This document shows, piece after piece, positions 44,669 through 52,362 of a stretch of DNA of 64,000 bases. The stretch spans positions 1 through 64,000 of the forward strand of contig JABIPQ010000121.1 in NCBI GenBank assembly GCA_018698975.1, given 5' to 3'. The position numbers and the translations under genes were made by a program. The notes below the pieces were generated by a model, which saw only the letters and a program-made list of their open reading frames with translations, did not search any database and had not been told where the DNA came from. This stretch comes from Gammaproteobacteria bacterium (GTDB taxonomy: Bacteria > Pseudomonadota > Gammaproteobacteria > Pseudomonadales > Pseudohongiellaceae). How positions within the stretch are numbered: position 1 is the stretch's first letter; each line of letters begins with the position of its first letter.

Positions 44669-45094
44669 ATGGAAAACGTTCAAACGCAACAAGCTGCAGA
44701 TTCACATGCTGATGAAGATCAACATCCTATCGGGATTTATCTGAAGGTCTGGATACTGCTATTCGTACTCAGCACAATGTCATACATGGTCGATTACTTC
44801 GATTTCCAGGGTATGTTGCGCTGGAGCCTGATAATTATTTTCATGTTTCTCAAGGCTGGCTTCATTATTGCCGTGTTCATGCATGTAATGTGGGAACGTA
44901 TGGCATTAATCACTGCTATTCTCGGCCCTCCCCTGCTACTTTTGTTCCTGATTGGCTTTATGATTTCAGAAGGTTTCTGGGTATTCAATACACGAGTTGA
45001 ATACATGGGTCGCCCTGCCGCAGCCGAAAGAATACATGTCGCAGACGTTCATGTTGAAGAACACGGCGAAGAAGCTATGGAAGAGGAACACTAA
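44669..45094 (+). CDS. Cytochrome c oxidase subunit IV family protein
   Basis: The 141-residue protein has a hydrophilic N-terminus, three membrane helices (about 25-45, 52-75, 85-108) and an acidic, His-rich tail ending HVEEHGEEAMEEEH. This matches the prokaryotic subunit IV family found at the end of cox operons; E-M-E-type acidic tails are variable. It probably stabilises the enzyme. A GAGGT-like site upstream is weak. Confidence 0.85.
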   Translation: MENVQTQQAADSHADEDQHPIGIYLKVWILLFVLSTMSYMVDYFDFQGMLRWSLIIIFMFLKAGFIIAVFMHVMWERMALITAILGPPLLLLFLIGFMISEGFWVFNTRVEYMGRPAAAERIHVADVHVEEHGEEAMEEEH

Positions 45095-45145
45095 GTCCCT
45101 TTTAATTTTTTTTCAAAATCCAAGATAACTGACTGAAACTTAATT

Positions 45146-45274
45146 ATGACAATCAACGAAGAAGATAAACTGGAACAATACGAAGAAGGCAGTGACAGCG
45201 ATGCTGACGCTTTTGCCTTCATCATGCTCGTTGTGATTACAGGACTGGCGTTTGTTCTCTATATCAATGGCTAA
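45146..45274 (+). CDS. 42-residue single-helix membrane protein at cox operon end
   Basis: This small frame (ATG to TAA) encodes an acidic N-terminus (EEDKLEQYEEGSDSDADA, about 5-22) and one membrane helix (FAFIMLVVITGLAFVLYI, about 23-40). It lies 51 bases after the subunit IV gene and just before a strong terminator, so it is inside the transcription unit. The charge and helix pattern is like that of small accessory subunits of terminal oxidases (CcoQ- or CydX-like in design, not in sequence). I do not know a matching family. Confidence 0.65.
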   Translation: MTINEEDKLEQYEEGSDSDADAFAFIMLVVITGLAFVLYING

Positions 45275-45284
45275 ATAAAACCAT

Positions 45285-45316
45285 GCGGCTGACAATCTGT
45301 CAGCCGCTATTATTTT
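45285..45316 (+). terminator. Rho-independent terminator of the cox operon
   Basis: GCGGCTGACA and TGTCAGCCGC form a perfect ten-base-pair stem with an ATC loop, followed by TATTATTTT. It starts about ten bases after the stop codon of the 42-residue protein. Confidence 0.9.
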
Positions 45317-45468
45317 CAAATCCTGACTTTCAAGCTCTCTTTCCTGGCTCTACATATCCAAGATATTCAACTCTCTGGTTTTCAAAACCCTAAAATTCTG
45401 CCTACTGATCGGCACAAGCTTTCCATTCAGCGCGCGACCTTTTCCTTGATCCTGTATTAAAAAAACCG

Positions 45469-45510
45469 TTGATCCAAATCAATGCGACTTTTTCTCATTG
45501 TTCGTATAGT
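45469..45510 (+). promoter_or_regulatory. FNR/ANR-dependent class II promoter
   Basis: TTGATCCAAATCAA at 45469-45482 is a perfect FNR/ANR box. A TATAGT -10 element lies at 45505-45510. With transcription starting near 45517, the box is centred at -41.5, the classical spacing for activation by FNR. The promoter reads into the 31-residue membrane protein at 45556 and not into the cox operon, which ends upstream. Confidence 0.75.
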
Positions 45511-45555
45511 CCAAGACAAGTTAAATCAATAAATTGACTGGTTTGAGGAGATCAA

Positions 45556-45651
45556 ATGGTATTCTTGATTTGTGGTGCATTGGCCGTTGTCGCAGTAGGT
45601 GGAATTATTACAATACTTGCAGGCATAGCCTTAGACAAAATTGCAGTCTGA
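45556..45651 (+). CDS. 31-residue membrane microprotein behind an FNR box
   Basis: The frame ATG to TGA encodes one hydrophobic helix covering almost the whole protein (VFLICGALAVVAVGGIITIL, about 2-21), with a short charged end (LDKIAV). A GAGGAG ribosome site lies six bases before the ATG. The combination of perfect FNR box, well-placed -10, strong ribosome site and membrane helix supports a real low-oxygen-induced microprotein. It may be a small subunit or regulator of an oxidase, given its place between cox and the SURF1 gene. I know no matching family. Confidence 0.65.
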   Translation: MVFLICGALAVVAVGGIITILAGIALDKIAV

Positions 45652-45823
45652 TAAAAATAGCCTTATTTGTTAACTGGTAGGCTTTTATGTATTTAATGTA
45701 TTTAATGCATAGAAGTCTGTTTTTTTTATTCAAACTTATCTCTCCTCGTTAATCCTCAATTGCTTTTATGGCATAATGGCGTCCTTTCAAATCGTCCGAT
45801 TAGACACATTTTAAAAAACCACC

Positions 45824-46606
45824 ATGAAAAGCAAATCTTTCACATTTGGGGAGCTGGTAATCCGTTTCAACTGGATTGTTGCCTTCTTTGTATTCGTCGT
45901 TTTTTGCGGCTTTGTCAAACTCGGCCTATGGCAATTTGATCGCGTACAGGAAAAAATTCAGCTTCAGGAAAGTTATACGGAAATGGGAGAAAGTTTTGCA
46001 CTTCCCATTGAAGAAGTATCCATGTCAGGTCTGGAGTCAGATGCCCTGACTATTCAAAATCTTCATGTCTCCCTGAGTGGTGAATTTCAAAACGATAAAA
46101 CGCTCTATCTAATCTATCAAGCATATGAAGGTAATCTGGGTTATGCAGTAATTACTCCATTTTTGCTGGATTCTTCTGACAAAATCGTCTTTGTTAATCG
46201 GGGTTGGTTTAACGCCAACACTTATAACGAACTTAAAGAACAAATCGAGCCAATAAATGGTAAGCATGCCATCGAAGGTCAGATTTTTGTGCCCACCCCA
46301 AAACAGGCTGAAAGAAGCAATGATATCGATTTAAGCGATGTCCAATGGCCACTTGAAATTCGTTATCTGAACACTCTGGAATTAGCGCATCTTTTCCCGG
46401 AAACCTTTTTCCCCTACGAAGTGCGCCTTGATGAAAATCAGCCCGGTGTTCTGATCAGACACTGGCCGACAGTGGCTGTCGATACAGGAAGAAATTTCTC
46501 CTATTCCCTGCAATGGTTTTCCATGGCAATAGCCCTGCTCATCGTCACTTTCATTCTAAGCAGCAATATCCTGCAATTATTGAAAAAACGCTCAAAACCT
46601 CTTTAA
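45824..46606 (+). CDS. SURF1 family oxidase assembly protein
   Basis: The 260-residue protein has two membrane helices, near the N-terminus (about 17-33) and the C-terminus (about 232-250), around a periplasmic loop, which is the SURF1/Shy1 design. Family segments are visible: LGLWQFDRVQEK (about 32), GNLGYAVITPFLL (about 103) and IVFVNRGWF (about 122). It helps insert heme a into subunit I. It follows the cox operon after a terminator and the 31-residue protein, so it has its own promoter. Confidence 0.9.
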   Translation: MKSKSFTFGELVIRFNWIVAFFVFVVFCGFVKLGLWQFDRVQEKIQLQESYTEMGESFALPIEEVSMSGLESDALTIQNLHVSLSGEFQNDKTLYLIYQAYEGNLGYAVITPFLLDSSDKIVFVNRGWFNANTYNELKEQIEPINGKHAIEGQIFVPTPKQAERSNDIDLSDVQWPLEIRYLNTLELAHLFPETFFPYEVRLDENQPGVLIRHWPTVAVDTGRNFSYSLQWFSMAIALLIVTFILSSNILQLLKKRSKPL

Positions 46607-46736
46607 GCAGACTTGCGTTTATACCGTAAATCCTTAAATTGTTGTCTGATATTGCTCCTGTTGCTATTCTTCCCTGCAATTTTTAAACAATAAGCCGCTC
46701 TACTATCAAACTAAATAACCGGGTAAGGAGTACCTC

Positions 46737-47510
46737 ATGTACCGACTGCGTTCGTTAATTATTCTCAGTTTACTATCTGTCTTCAGCGTACCGACCAGTG
46801 CCCAGGCCACCTCTGCAACCCAGCAAAAAATCAACCAGGCCATGGACAGTGATATACGCTCAACAGAAGATAAAGCCCGCGATATATACAGAAAACCTGC
46901 CCAGGTTCTTGATTTTTTTGGTCTTGAAGATGATATGCGGGTCATTGAAATACTGCCGTTTGGTGGCTGGTACAGTAAAATCCTGGGTCCAGTGCTCCGT
47001 GATAATGGTCAGTTCTACACCACTCAACCCGAGCTGGGCTCTTATAGCGACGCACTGGATCCTACCCTGACTCTCCCGGGGATGGACAGAGTCATCAAGC
47101 TGGACTACAACGTACGCGAGAAAAACTCTCCCAGAGAACTGTTTATAGGCACAGGTGGCGACTGGGATGTTGAACCGGTTGATATGGTCCTGACTTTCCA
47201 GAACTATCATAACCTCAATTATGACGACCGTATGGCCCTCAACAGGACCGTATTTAATGCCCTTAAGCCAGGCGGCACGTATGGCATTGTCGATCACACT
47301 CGCCGCCACAATCAGCCAGACGCGCGCTTTAACGGCAGGCGTGTTGATCCTGTTATGCTTATCAAGGAAGTTCAGGAATCTGGCTTTATGTTCAAGGATT
47401 ATAGCGACCTGTTGGCCATGCCCGATGACGGACTGACCCTTGAAGTAGGACAAGCTGAAGTCAGTGGCAAGTCAGATCGCATTACCCTCTTGTTTCGCAA
47501 GCCTGATTAA
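46737..47510 (+). CDS. Exported class I methyltransferase-like protein
   Basis: The 257-residue protein has a signal peptide (1-22, ending TSAQ) and a Rossmann-like fold of the class I SAM-methyltransferase type: DDMRVIEILPFGGWYSKILG (about 64) as motif I region, DMVLTFQNYHNL (about 144) and LKPGGTYGIVDHTRR (about 175). Motif I has FGGW in place of GxGxG. Such proteins are annotated as predicted methyltransferases, yet export would separate them from SAM. It may bind another ligand. A TAAGGAG site lies seven bases before the ATG. Confidence 0.78.
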   Translation: MYRLRSLIILSLLSVFSVPTSAQATSATQQKINQAMDSDIRSTEDKARDIYRKPAQVLDFFGLEDDMRVIEILPFGGWYSKILGPVLRDNGQFYTTQPELGSYSDALDPTLTLPGMDRVIKLDYNVREKNSPRELFIGTGGDWDVEPVDMVLTFQNYHNLNYDDRMALNRTVFNALKPGGTYGIVDHTRRHNQPDARFNGRRVDPVMLIKEVQESGFMFKDYSDLLAMPDDGLTLEVGQAEVSGKSDRITLLFRKPD

Positions 47511-47618
47511 TACCAATGTATAAATAGATAGCCAAGCCCTATATTTTTATAAAATAAAAGATGCCTATATACTTCTAAAATTGATTACAAGCTAAACTCG
47601 ATAAAGGAAATATACTTA

Positions 47619-49781
47619 GTGGAAAATAAAGCAATAAAGGATATTCCTTCTTCTCTACTCCTATTTGAAAAATTCAAACAACACTTCGATCAAGCAGATA
47701 ATCTTGTTTCACCTGATGACAAAGCTAGCCTAATTTCGGTTTGGAGCAGTATAGCTTCACAGCTCGATATAGACAGTATACAAGTCGCAAAAATGTTGGG
47801 AGAGTTATCGAATCTGGAGATGGCTGAAAATATCGACGTCCCACTTGATACCTTGATCAATAAAATCCCTTATAAGTTGGCTATTACTTTCACTTTCTTG
47901 CCACTTCGTGAGGAAGAAAGAACTACCATCATCGCCATTTCCAATCCTTTTGATGATCACTTACATGAAATGATTCAATTCAGCTTTGGTATCAACTATC
48001 GATGTGTAATAACTCCACCAAAAATTCTTGAACTGGCTATCGCTTCCGCTTACGACAATAATTCCAGCGTGGTAGAAAAAGGGAACCTTAACCTGGATGA
48101 AAACAATTTAGACAAAAATGAAGAAAAACAGGTCCCTAAATTAGCCCGCCAAATATTAAAGAAAGCAATACATCAAAATGCGTCAGATCTTCATATACAG
48201 CCTTTTGTTGGAGGCTCAGCAGTTCGAATCAGAGTTGACGGGATTTTAAATCGTATATCGATTATACCAAATAATGTTTCCCAAGCTCTTTTACGCTATT
48301 TCAAGTCACTTGGCGGAATGGATCCAACATCTACAATCCTGCCGCAAGACGGTAGAGTCTCTTTAAATGAAGGCAAACGTGAATACGACTTGCGTATATC
48401 AGTGATTCCTATTCAAGGGAGGCAAGAGAAATTAGTAATACGATTTTTGAATAGAGATACTGTTTACAACCTTTCTACTTCCAGTTTTTCTCTAGATGAA
48501 ATACATACTTTACGAAGAATGGCAGCTAATCCATCGGGTGTAGTATTGATTTGTGGGCCGACTGGCTCAGGAAAAACAACAACACTTTATTCCATTCTCA
48601 GTGAACTCAATGTTGAAGGAGTCAGCATTGCTACTGTGGAGAATCCTGTCGAATATAATATGCCAGGGCTTGCTCAAACCGAAGTGAATGAAAAGTCCGG
48701 ACTTACATTTGCCAAGGTACTAAGGTCAGTATTACGACAGGACCCTGACATAATATTAATCGGTGAAATCCGCGACCAGGAAACTGCTCGTATTGCAATG
48801 CAATCAGCCTTGACAGGTCATCTGGTCTTTTCGACTTTGCATACTAATGATGCACTAAGTGCAATTCCACGATTATTGGATCTGGAGATACAGCCTGCAA
48901 TTCTTTCTGACTCTTTAGCAGGAATAGTTTCGCAACGTCTCCTGAGAAGGCTTTGTGGAAGCTGTTCTGTTAAAACCGAATTACCTCTGACACAAGTAGA
49001 GGAAGTTTTCTGCTCAACTACTAAAGTTAAACCAGGCAATAGAGCTGTCGGCTGTGACACCTGTAATTACACAGGCTACAAAGGACGTCTGGTCATTACA
49101 GAAATGATAGAAGTTAGCCCTGAGCTTAGAGAACTATTACGGCGTGGTGAGAAAGACCTAGATAAACTAAGGCAATCATGTGAAAAACAAAATCAGAACC
49201 TTTCTCTTTCAGCTAGTCGTCTGATTGTTTCAGGAGAAACTACAGCAGAGGAAGCATTACGTGTTATAGGTCGACAATTCTGGATAGATTTGGCTCGACA
49301 ATATAAGACTGAAATTCCAAATATAAATCAGTTAAATAACGATAATGCTCTGGGCAAATCATCTAATGCTTCCATTCTCCTGACAGGAGGCCTTGAATAC
49401 TTCACTGAAGATTTTCAAAAAGAAATGGGCAATGGATGGCTAAATACCTTCCTGGCTGAAAATCCTGAACAAGCAAAATCCATATTAAAAGAAAATGAAA
49501 ATATCGATTTGGTTATAGTGGATATAGACGATCACTTAAATGAAAAAGAAGTGATTGATCTGATAGATGAATATCGTGCTGCATTGGCATGGTCGAGACT
49601 TCCAGCCTTGATAAGATTGCCTGAAGGAAAAGATAATCTTAAAGAAATATTACAAAAAGAAGGGGCGACTTCGAGATTTATTAACAAGACAGCGCCAGTA
49701 AACGATATTATTTCTGAAATAAATGAAGCTTTAACTAAACATATGGATTATTCATGGGGCTCAGATAACTCCCCGGGGTAA
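47619..49781 (+). CDS. GspE/PilB-family secretion ATPase with receiver-like C-terminus
   Basis: The 720-residue protein starts at GTG. Residues 1-150 are a GspE/PilB N-domain; residues 165-570 are the ATPase with Walker A GPTGSGKTTT (about 312), RSVLRQDPDIILIGEIRD (about 370) and STLHTNDA; four cysteines in CGSC and CDTC (about 445 and 478) form the zinc site. Residues 580-710 look like a response-regulator-type alpha/beta domain (IDLVIVDIDDH; SRFINKTAPVNDIISEI). No pilC, gsp or pilin gene is adjacent, so it is an orphan motor. Its base composition is visibly more AT-rich than the neighbours, suggesting transfer. Confidence 0.85.
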   Translation: MENKAIKDIPSSLLLFEKFKQHFDQADNLVSPDDKASLISVWSSIASQLDIDSIQVAKMLGELSNLEMAENIDVPLDTLINKIPYKLAITFTFLPLREEERTTIIAISNPFDDHLHEMIQFSFGINYRCVITPPKILELAIASAYDNNSSVVEKGNLNLDENNLDKNEEKQVPKLARQILKKAIHQNASDLHIQPFVGGSAVRIRVDGILNRISIIPNNVSQALLRYFKSLGGMDPTSTILPQDGRVSLNEGKREYDLRISVIPIQGRQEKLVIRFLNRDTVYNLSTSSFSLDEIHTLRRMAANPSGVVLICGPTGSGKTTTLYSILSELNVEGVSIATVENPVEYNMPGLAQTEVNEKSGLTFAKVLRSVLRQDPDIILIGEIRDQETARIAMQSALTGHLVFSTLHTNDALSAIPRLLDLEIQPAILSDSLAGIVSQRLLRRLCGSCSVKTELPLTQVEEVFCSTTKVKPGNRAVGCDTCNYTGYKGRLVITEMIEVSPELRELLRRGEKDLDKLRQSCEKQNQNLSLSASRLIVSGETTAEEALRVIGRQFWIDLARQYKTEIPNINQLNNDNALGKSSNASILLTGGLEYFTEDFQKEMGNGWLNTFLAENPEQAKSILKENENIDLVIVDIDDHLNEKEVIDLIDEYRAALAWSRLPALIRLPEGKDNLKEILQKEGATSRFINKTAPVNDIISEINEALTKHMDYSWGSDNSPG

Positions 49782-49831
49782 TCTTGAGGAGCTACCTCGG
49801 TATATTTTTTAACTACACATCAGACAGGCAT

Positions 49832-49867
49832 AAAAAAAGCAACTCTCCACCTGGTGAAGTAACTGCT
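49832..49867 (-). terminator. Terminator of the tRNA-Arg gene
   Basis: On the minus strand AAGCAGTTACTTCACC pairs with GGTGGAGAGTTGCTT, followed by seven T. It starts about 20 bases beyond the CCA end of the tRNA. Confidence 0.75.
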
Positions 49868-49887
49868 TGATTGTCTAACTCATGATA

Positions 49888-49964
49888 TGGCGCACCCGGC
49901 ACGATTCGAACGTGCGACCCCCTAGTTCGTAGCCAGGTACTCTATCCAGCTGAGCTACGGGTGC
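49888..49964 (-). tRNA. tRNA-Arg (ACG)
   Basis: A complete cloverleaf can be read on the minus strand. The acceptor stem GCACCCG pairs with CGGGTGC, followed by G and an encoded CCA. The D arm is GCTC-AGCTGGATA-GAGT, the anticodon stem is CCTGG/CTAGG with the loop CTACGAA, and the T arm has GTTCGAATC. The anticodon ACG is read as ICG and decodes CGU, CGC and CGA. It stands alone, with no genomic island seen at its 3' end. Confidence 0.95.
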
Positions 49965-50027
49965 GTAAAAGTTTTAAAATTTAAAATCCGTAATATCGAT
50001 CTAACTTTTTGGTCAGTTCAATACACC

Positions 50028-50056
50028 GGCGGATATCGCTGCGCTCTTCCGCCCTA
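50028..50056 (-). repeat. REP-like palindrome next to the tRNA
   Basis: GGCGGATATCGC and GCGCTCTTCCGCC pair around a short loop, followed by CTAC, giving a GTAGGGCGGAAG head on the minus strand. It lies between the tRNA and the ModF gene. Confidence 0.65.
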
Positions 50057-50231
50057 CGCTACGGGTACGTAAGCTTCAAAAATGGCGCCATTTTTGAAGG
50101 GTGTGAATTGTCGATTATTTGGCCCTGCAAGTCAATTTCAAAGACGACTTTTCCTGTAAATTCAATCACTTTTCTCTGTCTGGCCGGTATAATGGGCAAC
50201 TTATTGTTTCAAGCCAGATTACTTCATTTCA

Positions 50232-51602
50232 ATGCACCTTAAAAATATACTCACCTCACAGCTCAGCATCCAGGATTGGCAGATCAATACGGATCAGTGC
50301 TGGGCGGTGATTGGGCGTAATGGCTCTGGGAAGCACCTGCTGGCTAATCTGATTAGCGGGGAAACAGTCCTGGGACAGGGCGAAATGAGCCATAATTTCA
50401 GCAAGATTGCAGTGCTTTCCTTTGAGCAGCAGCAAAGCCTTTATGAGCAGGAGCTGAAACAGGACGACAGCGACTTCATGGACCGGCTTGATACCGGGAG
50501 TACCGTGAGGGAGTTGCTGGCCATTTCCGGTGAAATTCCTGAAGAACTGGCGTTTCTGGGCCTGGACAGAATTATGGAGCGCGGCTATCGCCTGTTAAGC
50601 AGTGGTGAAAGCCGCAAAGCACTGCTGGCACAAGCGATTCTTACAAAACCTGATTTTTTGATCCTCGATGAGCCCTATGACAGCCTGGACCTTCAGTCCA
50701 GAGCCGAATTACAGCAATTCTTTTCCCACCTGATCACTCAGCATCAGACTCAATTGCTTTTTCTGATCAACAATATCGATGAAATAAGCCCCTGGCATAC
50801 TCATCTGGCGCTGATGGAAAAAGGCGAGCTTATTGCCCAGGGCAAACAGGCCGAAATCCTTGCCGATTCTGCCATCAGGTCACTGCTTTCTTTTAACCCG
50901 GCAGAATTACCCGAATGGCCTGAAGACTTGCCGCGCCAAACGCTTGGCAATCCATTGCTCACCCTGACTGAAGGCAAGGTGCAATATGGCGACCTGAATA
51001 TATTTTCAGGCATTAACCTTACCGTGAATCAGGGCGATCATACCCTGCTTACTGGTGCCAATGGTTCAGGAAAATCTACCCTGCTTAACCTTGTCACAGG
51101 CGATCATCCCCAGTGTTACGGGAATGATCTCAAGGTTCTTGGTTTTAAACGCGGTTCAGGTGAAAGCATCTGGGAAGTGAAGAAAAAAATAGGAATTGTG
51201 ACTCCAGGCTTGCATCGCGATCATCGTGTCGCCGGAACGGCCTTGCATATCACCCTGAGTGGATTTTTTGACACAATTGGCCTTTATGATGAACCGAGCG
51301 CTTTGCAAATTACCCACTCCAGGCAATGGCTGGCTCTGGTAGGAATGCATGAAAATTCATCCAAACCTTATAAGCATCTAAGTTATGGCGAACAACGCCT
51401 TGTGCTAATCGCCCGCGCCCTGGTCAAACAACCTGCCCTGCTTATTCTGGATGAACCTACGCAAGGCCTGGATGAAGTCAATCGACACCGCGTCATGTTT
51501 TTCCTGGAGCATCTCAGTAGCCAGCAGAGAACCACTATTGTCATGGCCAGTCACCGACTGGATGAAAGACTGCCATTGTTTAAACAACATTTAGCGCTTT
51601 GA
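50232..51602 (+). CDS. modF: ModF-like protein with two ATP-binding cassettes
   Basis: The 456 residues hold two ABC domains in tandem. The second (about 235-456) has GANGSGKSTLLNLVTGDHPQ (about 274), a SYGEQRLVLIARALVKQ signature and LLILDEPTQGLD, and shares the GSGESIWEVKKKIG region with E. coli ModF. The first (about 1-220) has GRNGSGKHLL (about 29), in which the Ser/Thr after the Walker A Lys is His, so its nucleotide binding may be impaired. It is likely cytoplasmic; its role in molybdate handling is only presumed from the E. coli name. No modABC genes are in the window. Confidence 0.85.
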   Translation: MHLKNILTSQLSIQDWQINTDQCWAVIGRNGSGKHLLANLISGETVLGQGEMSHNFSKIAVLSFEQQQSLYEQELKQDDSDFMDRLDTGSTVRELLAISGEIPEELAFLGLDRIMERGYRLLSSGESRKALLAQAILTKPDFLILDEPYDSLDLQSRAELQQFFSHLITQHQTQLLFLINNIDEISPWHTHLALMEKGELIAQGKQAEILADSAIRSLLSFNPAELPEWPEDLPRQTLGNPLLTLTEGKVQYGDLNIFSGINLTVNQGDHTLLTGANGSGKSTLLNLVTGDHPQCYGNDLKVLGFKRGSGESIWEVKKKIGIVTPGLHRDHRVAGTALHITLSGFFDTIGLYDEPSALQITHSRQWLALVGMHENSSKPYKHLSYGEQRLVLIARALVKQPALLILDEPTQGLDEVNRHRVMFFLEHLSSQQRTTIVMASHRLDERLPLFKQHLAL

Positions 51603-51621
51603 AAGGCGCCGGGAAAGTTAT

Positions 51622-51966
51622 TTATTCCTGTTCTACTGCTATATCTTCGGGAATTCGGTATTTAGAGGCATACAATAAATCCGACTGAAAAATGATGCCG
51701 TTGTGTGGTTCATTAATATTTGCCCGAAAATAAATATACTCAAATATTTCATCCGCTTTTTCAGAGGGCACAATGACCGTCAGCATTTCTTTTTCAGTCT
51801 GCTCACCTATCCCCCTTAAAGCCAGCGGGTTGTACTGTCCGGCACCACGCGCCATTTTTATATTGCCGGTCTTGATGCCGTGATCTTTACGCAAGCCCAG
51901 TAACACATCATGACCTGCGCCTTTCGGCATAATACTGGTAATAAGTTTTTGTCTGGATAGTTTCAT
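51622..51966 (-). CDS. P-II-like signal protein, second
   Basis: The 114-residue protein has the P-II-type ferredoxin-like pattern: KLITSIMPKGAGHDVLLGLR, then EKEMLTVIVPSEKADEIFEYIY (about 65). It lacks the T-loop Tyr region of GlnB. Three bases separate it from the stop of the upstream P-II-like gene. It would bind a small ligand and control the DUF1538 membrane protein encoded first in the unit, as P-II-like proteins do for transporters. Confidence 0.82.
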   Translation of the reverse strand: MKLSRQKLITSIMPKGAGHDVLLGLRKDHGIKTGNIKMARGAGQYNPLALRGIGEQTEKEMLTVIVPSEKADEIFEYIYFRANINEPHNGIIFQSDLLYASKYRIPEDIAVEQE

Positions 51967-51969
51967 TGC

Positions 51970-52362
51970 TTATAGTCTGTCGTTGGGAGCAGGCTTTATT
52001 TCCCCGGCTTCAAGTTTTTCAAGTATTTCCTGAGGAATATGAGTTGCCGCCTTATCGAGTTTTGTCATATAAATAAAACCCATACCCGGAGTATCCAGTT
52101 CACCGGCAATATACATGCGCTCAAATATATGATCAGCCTGATCATCAGCGACCGCCACGATGATGACTTCTTTTTCAGCTTCTACAGCCAGTGCCAGGAT
52201 TCCAAGGCGCTCCCTCACTCCTTCTCCCCGGGCAAAGTATATAGTCGCTCCTGTAGCACCGGCTTCATGGGCAGCCGCCACAATCTTGTCGGCGATGCCC
52301 CTTTGCACGATGCAGGTAATCATGGAGACATCCGTTAAAACGGTGATTTCGCGTTTACTCAT
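51970..52362 (-). CDS. P-II-like signal protein, first
   Basis: The 130-residue protein has the P-II pattern TCIVQRGIADKIVAAAHEAG (about 12), GATIYFARGEGVRERLGILA (about 34) and KEVIIVAVADDQADHIFERM (about 63). It overlaps the end of the DUF1538 gene by four bases, with a GGAG site inside that gene. It is paired with a second P-II-like gene three bases downstream. The two may form heterotrimers or read different ligands. Confidence 0.85.
   Translation of the reverse strand: MSKREITVLTDVSMITCIVQRGIADKIVAAAHEAGATGATIYFARGEGVRERLGILALAVEAEKEVIIVAVADDQADHIFERMYIAGELDTPGMGFIYMTKLDKAATHIPQEILEKLEAGEIKPAPNDRL

Noticed and set aside
49888-50231. Genomic island or attachment site at the tRNA-Arg gene
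   Set aside because: No integrase and no repeat of the tRNA 3' end was seen in the window.
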